DNA from: Defluviitaleaceae bacterium
Lineage (GTDB): Bacteria > Bacillota > Clostridia > Lachnospirales > WRAX01
Assembly (NCBI GenBank): GCA_009779935.1
Contig: WRAX01000008.1
Span: 1 to 64,000 of the forward strand
DNA: 64,000 nucleotides
Direction: 5' to 3'
This document shows, piece by piece, positions 52,240-60,028 of this stretch. How positions within the stretch are numbered: the first letter of the stretch is position 1; each line of letters opens with the position of its first letter. The translations under genes and the position numbers were made by a program. Below the pieces are notes generated by a model, which was not told the origin of the DNA, ran no database searches, and saw only the letters and a list, made by a program, of their open reading frames with translations.

Positions 52240-53430
52240 TCAGTAGCCTCCCTCTTCGATAAGTGCCAGCACTGTTGTTAGCGCACTCATGTTCTCACGG
52301 TTAAAAATATCCGGTTGGGTTACGAATTCGTAGCCATTGCGCCCAAGATGGTCCGTGCTGTACACCCCCTGAAAACGCCCTGCAATGCCTGTGTTTGGCA
52401 GGGCAAACACAATGGGTTGCCAACCAATGCCTGCCCCACCTGTGGGCTCGCCTACAATGGTGGCAAAGCCCGTTTGCCGGGTTACAACCGCCGCAAAGTC
52501 GGCCGCGGAAAAGTTGCGGCCATCCACCAACAGCCATATTTTGCCATCAAATCCCACAGCATCCTCTGATGGGTATATGGTGCTTTCGGCATGGAAGTGG
52601 TAGGTAAACAGGGGTACATCATCCGGGTGCAGATAGGGCAAACCCGCCAGCACCTCCGCCGCCACCGGGGCAAAGCCTGTTTGCTCCCCATGGAACAACC
52701 CAATATGCTCCCCATCCATAATAAAAAAGTTGGCGGAGTATGTAGCGGGCGCATCAATCAAAAACTGCATTAGCACAATGGGAAAATAACCGGAGCTACC
52801 CCCGCCGTTGCCCCTAATATCAATTATCAAGTGGCTGTAACCTGCAACACTTTGCAAGAACGGGAAAACAATCTCCCCGTCATGCTCAATATTGCCATGA
52901 TTAAAGGAATTGATGGTAATAAGGGCAATACGCCCCTCCTCAATACTTTCGGTGCGCACATTGCCCTGCCGCACCACATCAAATCCGCCACTATCACCAA
53001 TCCAAGCCGGCGCACTGCCATAAAACTCCCGTGATGCGGGATTGTCCAGCACATCGCCCCAGGGCGTGTCCGGCCATAGATGCATATAATACCAATCCAC
53101 ATCAAAAAGGGATAAGTGCCCAAACCCCCTAAAATGCTGGAAAAAATGCCTTTCCAGATTAGCGTAAAACATTTGGTCTGTCCAGCGTCTGTTATAAGTC
53201 ATTTGTCGCATATTCTCCATAAGCTCCCCCACATCAATGCCCAATGCCCGTTCTGCACTATTAAGCAGGGGGCAATTGCTTTCAAGAATGTGGAATAGAT
53301 AGTCTAAATCCTCTAAAAATCGGGCTTGTGGGTGGTGCTGGGGTTCATAATATTCCGCCTGCCCGTCACTGCTGCACGCCGCCAAAACCAGTCCAAGCAA
53401 TAACATTAGCCCAATATACATACGTTTCAT
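52240..53430 (-). CDS. S41-family peptidase lipoprotein, copy 2
   Basis: 396 residues from ATG 53430, with lipobox LAAC (MLLLGLVLAACSSD). HLIIDIRGNGGGSSGYFP is the S41 strand-loop and VDGRNFSAADFAA contains the candidate catalytic Ser, followed by VGEPTGGAGIGWQP. No PDZ domain is visible, unlike CtpA, so it resembles the tricorn-core-like S41 lipoproteins. Tandem paralog of the next gene, 33 bases downstream of it. Confidence 0.88.
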   Translation of the reverse strand: MKRMYIGLMLLLGLVLAACSSDGQAEYYEPQHHPQARFLEDLDYLFHILESNCPLLNSAERALGIDVGELMENMRQMTYNRRWTDQMFYANLERHFFQHFRGFGHLSLFDVDWYYMHLWPDTPWGDVLDNPASREFYGSAPAWIGDSGGFDVVRQGNVRTESIEEGRIALITINSFNHGNIEHDGEIVFPFLQSVAGYSHLIIDIRGNGGGSSGYFPIVLMQFLIDAPATYSANFFIMDGEHIGLFHGEQTGFAPVAAEVLAGLPYLHPDDVPLFTYHFHAESTIYPSEDAVGFDGKIWLLVDGRNFSAADFAAVVTRQTGFATIVGEPTGGAGIGWQPIVFALPNTGIAGRFQGVYSTDHLGRNGYEFVTQPDIFNRENMSALTTVLALIEEGGY

Positions 53431-53463
53431 TGGATTATACCCCCACCTAACAATATGCACAAT

Positions 53464-54684
53464 CTAAAAATCGCCTTCTTCGATAAGTGCCAGCACAGTC
53501 GCCAGCGCATCCATACCTTGGCGGTTTAAGATATCTGGCTGGGTCACAAATTCATAACCATTACGGCCCAAACTGTCTGTACTATACACGCCTTGGAAGC
53601 GGCCTGCAATGCCTGTGTTTGGCAAAACGAACACTATGGGGTCAACACCAATGCCCGCACCGCCCGTTGGCTCTCCCACAATAGTAGCAAAGCCTGTTTG
53701 GCGGGCAATGGTCGCAGCATAATCTGCTGCAGAAAAGTTGCGGCCATCCACCAACAGCCATATTTTGCCATTAAAGCCCACGGCATAGTCCGAAGGATGT
53801 ATAGTGGATTCAATTGTGGCATAATATCTCAAAAATCCCGCATCATCGGGATGCAAATAAGGTAACTCGGCCACAAATCCATAAGAAATTGGGTTAAAAC
53901 TAATGTCATTCCAAGGAAGGGGTTTGGCGTTGTAAAACCGCCGCACATGGTCACCATCCATGGTGAAGAAGTGATAGTGATATGTCAATGGTTGGTCAAT
54001 CAAATACTGCATAAAGTTTTGGGGAAAGTAAGACGAACTGCCGCCCCCATTGCCCCTTATGTCAATTATCAAATGTTCATAATCTGCCACACTTTCCAAA
54101 AAGGGCAGTATAATTTCCCTGTCAACCGTGATATTGTCACGCATAAAGGAATTAATCGCAATGCGGGCAATGCGCCCTTCTTCCACACTTTCGGCGTGCA
54201 CATTTTCTTGTGCAACAAATTCCCCTTGTTGCCCAAAATCGGCTTCCATCATGCCAAAAATATTACGGGAAGCAGGGTTGTCCAGCACATCCGTCCATGG
54301 GCTATCCGGCAAAACATGTAGGATAAGGTGATAAAACCAATCATCCAAAAGGAAAAAGTGTCCAAAACCCCCAAAATGGTTTACGAAGTGGCTGTGTAGG
54401 TTTTGCTGGAACTGGCGGTTATTCCAGCGTCCATTATACGTGCGTTGGTGCATATCCGCCTTTAATTCATCCACATCAATACCCAAGTTGCGCTGTGCGG
54501 CATTAAGTAGGGGGAAGTTGTTTTCCAGGATGTGGAATAAATAGTCCAAATCCTCTAAAAATTGGGCTTGGGGATGCACCTCGTATTGCACTTCTGCCTC
54601 GTAAGGCAATGGCAGTTCTTCCTCGCCACAAGCCGCCAAAAATAGCCCTAATAAGCATATTATTCCGAAATACCAACGCTTCAT
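53464..54684 (-). CDS. S41-family peptidase lipoprotein, copy 1
   Basis: 406 residues from ATG 54684, lipobox LAAC (ICLLGLFLAACGEE). HLIIDIRGNGGGSSSYFP and VDGRNFSAADYAATIARQTGFATIVGEPTGG as in the paralog. Start codon overlaps the end of the Mrr-type nuclease gene (ATGA-type, four bases), so this lipoprotein is translated together with the Hsp70-nuclease pair. Confidence 0.88.
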   Translation of the reverse strand: MKRWYFGIICLLGLFLAACGEEELPLPYEAEVQYEVHPQAQFLEDLDYLFHILENNFPLLNAAQRNLGIDVDELKADMHQRTYNGRWNNRQFQQNLHSHFVNHFGGFGHFFLLDDWFYHLILHVLPDSPWTDVLDNPASRNIFGMMEADFGQQGEFVAQENVHAESVEEGRIARIAINSFMRDNITVDREIILPFLESVADYEHLIIDIRGNGGGSSSYFPQNFMQYLIDQPLTYHYHFFTMDGDHVRRFYNAKPLPWNDISFNPISYGFVAELPYLHPDDAGFLRYYATIESTIHPSDYAVGFNGKIWLLVDGRNFSAADYAATIARQTGFATIVGEPTGGAGIGVDPIVFVLPNTGIAGRFQGVYSTDSLGRNGYEFVTQPDILNRQGMDALATVLALIEEGDF

Positions 54685-55181
54685 AATCCACCCCCACCTC
54701 TTATCGCTTTCTCCAACCAATTCCTGTCCCATAAAAGTATTTCCATGCGCCCTGCCGCTTCTTTTGCGCTTTGGGTAAAGTGTTGGTTGGTTAGCACTGC
54801 GCCCACATCCGCCTCATAAAAAGCCTTGCCCGCAAAAACCTCCTGCACGGCTCTGTTGCCCACATTGGATGCCTGCCGCTTGCACTGTATGGCATAGGTA
54901 TCGCCGCCCTTTTGCGCCAAAATATCCACGCCTTGGTCGCCGCTGCCCTTTGTAACCTCCACTTTACCAAAACCCGCCCTGCGCAACATTTCGGCGCAAA
55001 ACCACTCAAATTCATGCCCGTCCATCCTATCAATGCGCTTGTATGCCTTTTTAAGCCGCCTACGTTTAAGCTTTACGCAAACAACAATAAGCAACACAAT
55101 AAGCATGGCAAAAATGGCGGCTGTAAGCTCCCATTCGCTGACAAGTAAGTGCAAAAATGAATGCAACCTTTCAAAGCCCAT
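54681..55181 (-). CDS. Membrane-anchored Mrr-type nuclease
   Basis: 166 residues. One membrane segment (LTAAIFAMLIVLLIVVCVKL) followed by basic RRRLKKAYKR, then an Mrr_cat PD-(D/E)XK domain: FEWFCAEMLRRAGF, GSGDQGVDILA (Asp) and YAIQCKRQ (QxK). The anchor keeps the nuclease at the inner face of the membrane. Its ATG overlaps the Hsp70 stop (TAATG), an arrangement that suggests linked function. Confidence 0.9.
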   Translation of the reverse strand: MGFERLHSFLHLLVSEWELTAAIFAMLIVLLIVVCVKLKRRRLKKAYKRIDRMDGHEFEWFCAEMLRRAGFGKVEVTKGSGDQGVDILAQKGGDTYAIQCKRQASNVGNRAVQEVFAGKAFYEADVGAVLTNQHFTQSAKEAAGRMEILLWDRNWLEKAIRGGGGL

Positions 55182-56821
55182 TATTTGCCCACAACACGCT
55201 TGTTAAAACGGGACGGGTCAAAGCTTTCGTTATATCCGGACGGTTCATATCCATCACCAAAGCCCATGTCCTCCACGGCACCTTTTACAAGCCCGCCCTC
55301 TTCCTCCACCAAAAGTGTAACTTTTAGGCGGGTTTTGCCGCTGGGTCTTTGGGGCAGGCCAACAATGGCAACCTCGCCAATCAGCTTGCAATCATCAATG
55401 GTATCGTTTTTGTCCATGCGCTCCATAATTTTCAGGTCAAGCCCTGTCATATCCTCCGGCAAATCCCCGGACAGGGTAAAAGCATGACTTTTCTTAGCCA
55501 GCGCATAGGGTGTACCACGGCGTATCATAGGGAAAAATGACCGTTTTGTGCCATTGTGTATTTCCAGCCCAATATCGTGGGGTACGGTTACTTCAAATTC
55601 CACTTCCGGCGTTGCATCTTCGGCTTCCATATCAGCACTATGCAAAAGCCCCATTTTCATGGCGGCATAATACGTCGCCCCCAGCGAAATATCAAGGGCG
55701 GGCCGCTCGCTTACATAAACCTTATTTTCATCATTAAAAATTTCGATAAACATATCCCGTATCCAGGGCATTTGGCTGCTGCCGCCTTCCAACAGCACCC
55801 TATCCACCTGATCCGGGTATACCGCCCCTGTATAAGCTTCCCGTAGGCATTTTTGTACCAGCTTACGGGTTTTATCAATAAAGTCACTGCATAGCTCCTC
55901 AAACTGCTCCCTTGTTAAAAGCTCCACAAAAGGCGGTATACAAAAGGTGAAAGGTATACGGAAGGATTTAACCCCGCTTAGCCGCTCCTTGGCCTCCCTT
56001 GCCCTTAGCACAAGCTCTGCGCCATTTTCCGGGGCAATATCCGCCGGCTTTATGCCATTTTTTTCCTCGATAAGCCGCAGGCATTTGGCCAGCAAAATGT
56101 CGTCAATATTATCGCCGCCATGTTGCGCCTCGCCCCCCTCCGAAATCACTTGCAGGCGTATTTTGGCATCATTTTTTTCCACCACATGAAACAGGGTAAT
56201 ATCCAGCGTGCCGCCGCCAAAGTCAAAAACAAGTATTTTTTCATCCTGTGCCAGCTCCCTACGGAAATTGTAGGCAAGTGCGGCGGCCTTTGGCTCTTCC
56301 ATCAGGCAAATAAGCTTGTCCCCAAGCCCTGCAATTTCCACCGCCCGCATGGTGGCTTTTTTAGCCGAATCGTCAAAATCATAAGGCACAGAAACCACAA
56401 GTCCCGCAATCTCCGCCTTGGGATTTAGGCTATGGCAATAATCCACCAGCTCTGTTAAAATCTTAGCAGAAATCTCCTCGGGAAGCAGTGCCTGCCCGCC
56501 CAGCTCCACACGCTCGTCTGTCCCCATTTTGCGCTTAATGCTGCGTATTGTGGTTTCGGGGTAAATTTTAATGCTGCGCCAAGCTTCCTCACCCACAACC
56601 CATTCACCTTCGCCACCATCTTCGGGGCGATACTGCACAACAGAAGGCAGTGGTATTTTACCAAAACCATTACTGGTGTCAATGGGTTCCGGCCGTTTGC
56701 TGCCCCCGTCCCAAAAACTTATAACGGAATTGGTGGTGCCTAAATCTATGCCTAAAATATACCAATCCTCTGGCAAATTGCCCTTGCCGGCTATTTCTTC
56801 CCGATATTTTTCCCAGTTCAT
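55181..56821 (-). CDS. Lidless Hsp70 (DnaK-like) protein
   Basis: 546 residues from ATG 56821 after AAGGAGG. After a ~20-residue leader (MNWEKYREEI) comes a complete ATPase domain: LGIDLGTTNSVISF, VSVPYDFDDSAKKAT, EEPKAAALAYNF, LVFDFGGGTLDITLF and LLEGGSSQMPWI. A beta domain of ~120 residues follows, with no helical lid. The tail EDMGFGDGYEPSGYNESF is shared with the degenerate paralog. Likely an active ATPase that binds partners rather than unfolded chains in general. Confidence 0.93.
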   Translation of the reverse strand: MNWEKYREEIAGKGNLPEDWYILGIDLGTTNSVISFWDGGSKRPEPIDTSNGFGKIPLPSVVQYRPEDGGEGEWVVGEEAWRSIKIYPETTIRSIKRKMGTDERVELGGQALLPEEISAKILTELVDYCHSLNPKAEIAGLVVSVPYDFDDSAKKATMRAVEIAGLGDKLICLMEEPKAAALAYNFRRELAQDEKILVFDFGGGTLDITLFHVVEKNDAKIRLQVISEGGEAQHGGDNIDDILLAKCLRLIEEKNGIKPADIAPENGAELVLRAREAKERLSGVKSFRIPFTFCIPPFVELLTREQFEELCSDFIDKTRKLVQKCLREAYTGAVYPDQVDRVLLEGGSSQMPWIRDMFIEIFNDENKVYVSERPALDISLGATYYAAMKMGLLHSADMEAEDATPEVEFEVTVPHDIGLEIHNGTKRSFFPMIRRGTPYALAKKSHAFTLSGDLPEDMTGLDLKIMERMDKNDTIDDCKLIGEVAIVGLPQRPSGKTRLKVTLLVEEEGGLVKGAVEDMGFGDGYEPSGYNESFDPSRFNKRVVGK

Positions 56822-56944
56822 TTTAGTACCTCCTTATCCTGTTACCTTTTTCATCCAAATGCTTTATCTAAAGCTTGTGAACATGTTGTAGAGCGTAATT
56901 TGCGAAAGATGAAATAGTGCTATAAAGGCTTATGCTTATAGTCT

Positions 56945-57394
56945 TTACAATCCTATATTCTCCTTTAACCCCATATAATTACCTGCATTTGGAAAGTTGT
57001 TATCTATAATATCAATAAATTTTTCGGAAAATCCAAAGTCGATAAGATTGTGAAAATCAACATATTCAACATCACTTATTGGATTCTCCTCAAACTCATT
57101 GGTAGGTAAAATTATATCCCCTCTTATCTTTTTCATCAAAAATGTAATGTGTAAAACAGGTGGAGTGCAGTCAATTTTATCACATATATACAACAACTTT
57201 TCAACCTCTGTAACAAGCCCTGTTTCCTCTATCAATTCTCTTTTTATCGCTTCTTCGAGTAATTCGCCAGCGTCTACCCGTCCGCCTGGTAATGACCATT
57301 GTCTATTCGGATTTACTTTTTGTTTCACTAAAAGAACTTTTTTATTTTCAATCAATATACCTGTTACTCTTATTTGAAAATTGTACTTATCCAA
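56945..57394 (-). CDS. Nudix hydrolase
   Basis: 149 residues from TTG 57394, eight bases after GGGGG; the track's ATG 57439 lies in a hairpin region. The Nudix box GGRVDAGELLEEAIKRELIEETG is perfect. VLLVKQKVNPNRQWSLPGG is typical of MutT-like enzymes acting on nucleotide diphosphates. The DNA is much more AT-rich than the Hsp70 genes on both sides, so it is probably a later insertion. Confidence 0.85.
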   Translation of the reverse strand: MDKYNFQIRVTGILIENKKVLLVKQKVNPNRQWSLPGGRVDAGELLEEAIKRELIEETGLVTEVEKLLYICDKIDCTPPVLHITFLMKKIRGDIILPTNEFEENPISDVEYVDFHNLIDFGFSEKFIDIIDNNFPNAGNYMGLKENIGL

Positions 57395-57459
57395 AAATAT
57401 AACCCCCGAAAATGTAAATTTTACGCACGTACCTCGCAAGCATTACCTCTTAATAATGC

Positions 57460-58992
57460 TTACCTCGCCACATCTGCATCAAAGGTATAATTTTCTACAT
57501 ACCCCGTAGCGGGAAAAATTTCCCCAAAACCAAGGTCTTTAACCCGCACGGCAAAGGTTTCGGCGGTTTTGGCTTCCAAATCAAGGGCAATGCGGGTTGT
57601 GCCTGCGGGGCGTTTTGGCAGGCCTTTTAATGCCGCCGTGCCAAGGGGTCGGGTTTTGCCCTTTTCGTCCCGCAAAAGCAATTCCACTTCCGCATCTTCG
57701 CCACGGGCGATAAGGTGGGCGGTTTTGGGCTTTTGCCACAGCCAGCTGCCCCGCTCCATTAGGGTGTGGAAGTTGCTCTTGCCCTGCTGCACAATGTTAA
57801 TGCCCACATCAAAGGGTAATTTATTGCCATCTTCTATGATAATGTTTGGTAGTTTTATTAGCGATAACTGGTTGGCGGCATATAGGGTTGCCCCCCCGGC
57901 CAATATACCCTTTGGGTTTTTATGGAAATGGGTGGCGGGGAATATCTCACCAACAACACGCCTTGCCCAGGGCATTTCAAATCCGCCGCCCGTGCAAATC
58001 ACATCAATATGCGCCCCATCCGTGCCAGTGGTTAGTTTTTTAACAAATTCGGCAAGGCGTTTTTCCCATGGCTTGGTCATATCCTTAATTTGCGCCTGGG
58101 TAACCGTTTTTGCAAAGGGTGGGTGTACAAAGTTATAATAAAGCTTGGTATCCCTTCCCCCGTCTTGGTTTAGCAGCATATCACGGTAGCTGTGGGCAAA
58201 GGTAAAAATTTGCTCCCGCTCCCGCTTGGTCATTTTATCCGGTTGCACGCCCTGCTCTTTGCAATAATAGATGGCAAGCAGGTTGTAAATGGCTTCATCA
58301 ATATCAGCACAGCCCATCTCCTGGTTAAAGTCCGAGGCAAGGCAAGTTATTCCCGCAAAATCCGCACCAATTTCGTATAATCCGCCACGCATACCCCTGC
58401 TGCCAAAATCCAGCCACAGGATGTTGCCATGGGGTTTACCAATTCCATTTGCTGCACAATAGTACAGCACGGCTTGCCGCTCCTCAATCAGCCCGATAAG
58501 GGAGCTTGCATAGCCCGCCCGCCCAAATGCGGCGGTTAGGGCATCCCTTGCATCACTTGCAATAAAGTCCGGCACAACAGCAGTTATACCTGCAACCGTA
58601 GCCTTGGGGTTAATATTGCGGCAATTTCCAATAAGTTCCCGCAAATAAATGCTTACAATTTCTATAACCGACTTGCCCCCATCACCAATATCAAGGTAGG
58701 CGGCTTCCCCAAGCCTGCCCGCAAAATTTGTAAGCAGGGCATCCGAGCCATTGGCGTTTAATATGGCATATTCGCCAAAAATCCACTCCCTGCCTGCGGT
58801 GATGTGCTGCAAAGCCGTTGGCGGGCAGGGCTTGCCGTAACCCCCCGAAATGTCCAAAATCTCCGGGGCGCCCCGCAATGGGTCAAAATAAGAAATGGCA
58901 GATGTGGCATCGCCCAAATCCACACCCAGCACAAAAAAATCCTCATCCATTTTTCCGTTTATAAAATGTTCCCGGTGTTTTTTCCAGTCCAT
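57460..58992 (-). CDS. Degenerate Hsp70-like protein
   Basis: 510 residues from ATG 58992 after AGGAGGTG. It opens MDWKKHREHF, like the lidless Hsp70 (MNWEKYREEI). The fold is recognisable (VLGVDLGDATSAISYF, GITAVVPDFIASDARDAL, ICTGGGFEMPWARRVVG) but the ATPase is damaged: DLGTTNS is DLGDATS and DLGGGTFD is DFGSRGMRG. The tail KDLGFGEIFPATGYVENY matches its paralog's end. Likely a non-hydrolysing partner or regulator. A hairpin AAGCATTA/TAATGCTT lies directly at its stop. Confidence 0.88.
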   Translation of the reverse strand: MDWKKHREHFINGKMDEDFFVLGVDLGDATSAISYFDPLRGAPEILDISGGYGKPCPPTALQHITAGREWIFGEYAILNANGSDALLTNFAGRLGEAAYLDIGDGGKSVIEIVSIYLRELIGNCRNINPKATVAGITAVVPDFIASDARDALTAAFGRAGYASSLIGLIEERQAVLYYCAANGIGKPHGNILWLDFGSRGMRGGLYEIGADFAGITCLASDFNQEMGCADIDEAIYNLLAIYYCKEQGVQPDKMTKREREQIFTFAHSYRDMLLNQDGGRDTKLYYNFVHPPFAKTVTQAQIKDMTKPWEKRLAEFVKKLTTGTDGAHIDVICTGGGFEMPWARRVVGEIFPATHFHKNPKGILAGGATLYAANQLSLIKLPNIIIEDGNKLPFDVGINIVQQGKSNFHTLMERGSWLWQKPKTAHLIARGEDAEVELLLRDEKGKTRPLGTAALKGLPKRPAGTTRIALDLEAKTAETFAVRVKDLGFGEIFPATGYVENYTFDADVAR

Positions 58993-59201
58993 ACCACACC
59001 TCCTATCCTTATAACCTACGTTCAATAATGGGTTGTGCAAATTTTCGAGCCTGATTTTTTACCAATCAAAGAAGGTTAGTCCGCCATGCCCTAAGTCACA
59101 CAAAGATTTGTCTGACGCAGAACGGCGGAAAATCAGCCGAAAAGATATGCAACAGCTTATTGAACATAAGCTCTTAATGTTTGCGGGCGCAAATCCCCGT
59201 T

Positions 59202-59621
59202 TTAATGCGCATCTTGTTGCCTAAAAACTTCCATGATATACTTACGGGGATCCTCCAAGTCCACATGTACCAGCCCGTGCAAATGGTTAATACTGCGCAA
59301 TCCGCCCAGCATGTGGCTTTTGGTGGTTACTGTGTGGTGCACCCCGGCTTGGTCTGTATAAGCAAATTCGATAATATATCCCGAGCCAATTATGTTAAAA
59401 CCCTTAGCACGTATGCCCATAGGCACAGCATTGTAAGTCTTACCGTGGTTTTTAAGCCTTATTAATTTGATATGCGCCCGCAAAAACATGATGCAAAAAA
59501 ACACGCCAAGCCCCAATAAAATGGCGGACAAAAGCCAGTCATCCAGCAGAAAAAAGAATAACACACTGCCAATTAAGGCGGTTATGATTACCACGGGTTC
59601 GCTTCTTGTTAATGGTTTCAT
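59202..59621 (-). CDS. Membrane protein, DUF3592-like
   Basis: 139 residues. Two membrane segments (PVVIITALIGSVLFFFLLDDW, AILLGLGVFFCIMFLRA) and a soluble beta-rich domain ending LVHVDLEDPRKYIMEVFRQ. The closing motif matches the next gene's VYVDRDDPDKYEVEVFRK, so the two are paralogs. The 59041-59201 gap downstream holds no gene I can support. Confidence 0.65.
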   Translation of the reverse strand: MKPLTRSEPVVIITALIGSVLFFFLLDDWLLSAILLGLGVFFCIMFLRAHIKLIRLKNHGKTYNAVPMGIRAKGFNIIGSGYIIEFAYTDQAGVHHTVTTKSHMLGGLRSINHLHGLVHVDLEDPRKYIMEVFRQQDAH

Positions 59622-59666
59622 TGGTTTCCTCCATAATCATCTATGTTAGCGGTAATCCTTGTCAAG

Positions 59667-60017
59667 CTATGCTTTATCCACGCCCTTGCGAAAAACTTCC
59701 ACTTCATATTTATCGGGGTCGTCCCTGTCCACATAAACCATGGCGTGCAAACCTTCTGCCCCGTCCCCCATGCGCATCACATACAATCTGCTGCGCACAA
59801 GCTGGCGTTCGCCCATTTGGTTTATATAAGCACATTCCGCCTTTGCCCCACTGGCAAAATCCCCATGGGAATAGCTGCCATACCAAGCACCGTTGTAAAA
59901 ACCGACAATTTCGGCATCATAACGCACACCTTCATCTTTTAGGCGGTTAAGCCGCCGCTTGCCCTTGTTGTATATGGCAAGTATTGCTGTTACTTTTCTT
60001 ATTGGTCTAACTTTCAT
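59667..60017 (-). CDS. Small DUF3592-like protein
   Basis: 116 residues from ATG 60017 after GGGTGGGTGG. YDAEIVGFYNGAWYGSYSHG and the end VYVDRDDPDKYEVEVF fit the soluble part of DUF3592-type proteins; only a weak hydrophobic stretch (VTAILAIY) remains at the N-terminus. Twelve bases after the GrpE-fusion gene, hence co-transcribed. Confidence 0.6.
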   Translation of the reverse strand: MKVRPIRKVTAILAIYNKGKRRLNRLKDEGVRYDAEIVGFYNGAWYGSYSHGDFASGAKAECAYINQMGERQLVRSRLYVMRMGDGAEGLHAMVYVDRDDPDKYEVEVFRKGVDKA

Positions 60018-60028
60018 AGCCACCCACC

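Noticed and set aside
54681-56821. Interpretation as a standard dnaK heat-shock operon
   Set aside because: No hrcA, grpE or dnaJ neighbours, no CIRCE inverted repeat seen upstream, and the Hsp70 has no lid.
57438-57461. Hairpin AAGCATTA/TAATGCTT as a terminator of the degenerate Hsp70 gene
   Set aside because: It has no T-run and few GC pairs; kept only as a possible insertion mark.
59033-59224. 63-codon plus-strand ORF in the gap between minus-strand genes
   Set aside because: No binding site, no recognisable domain, and it opposes the direction of the whole region; might be a gene scrap but unsupported.
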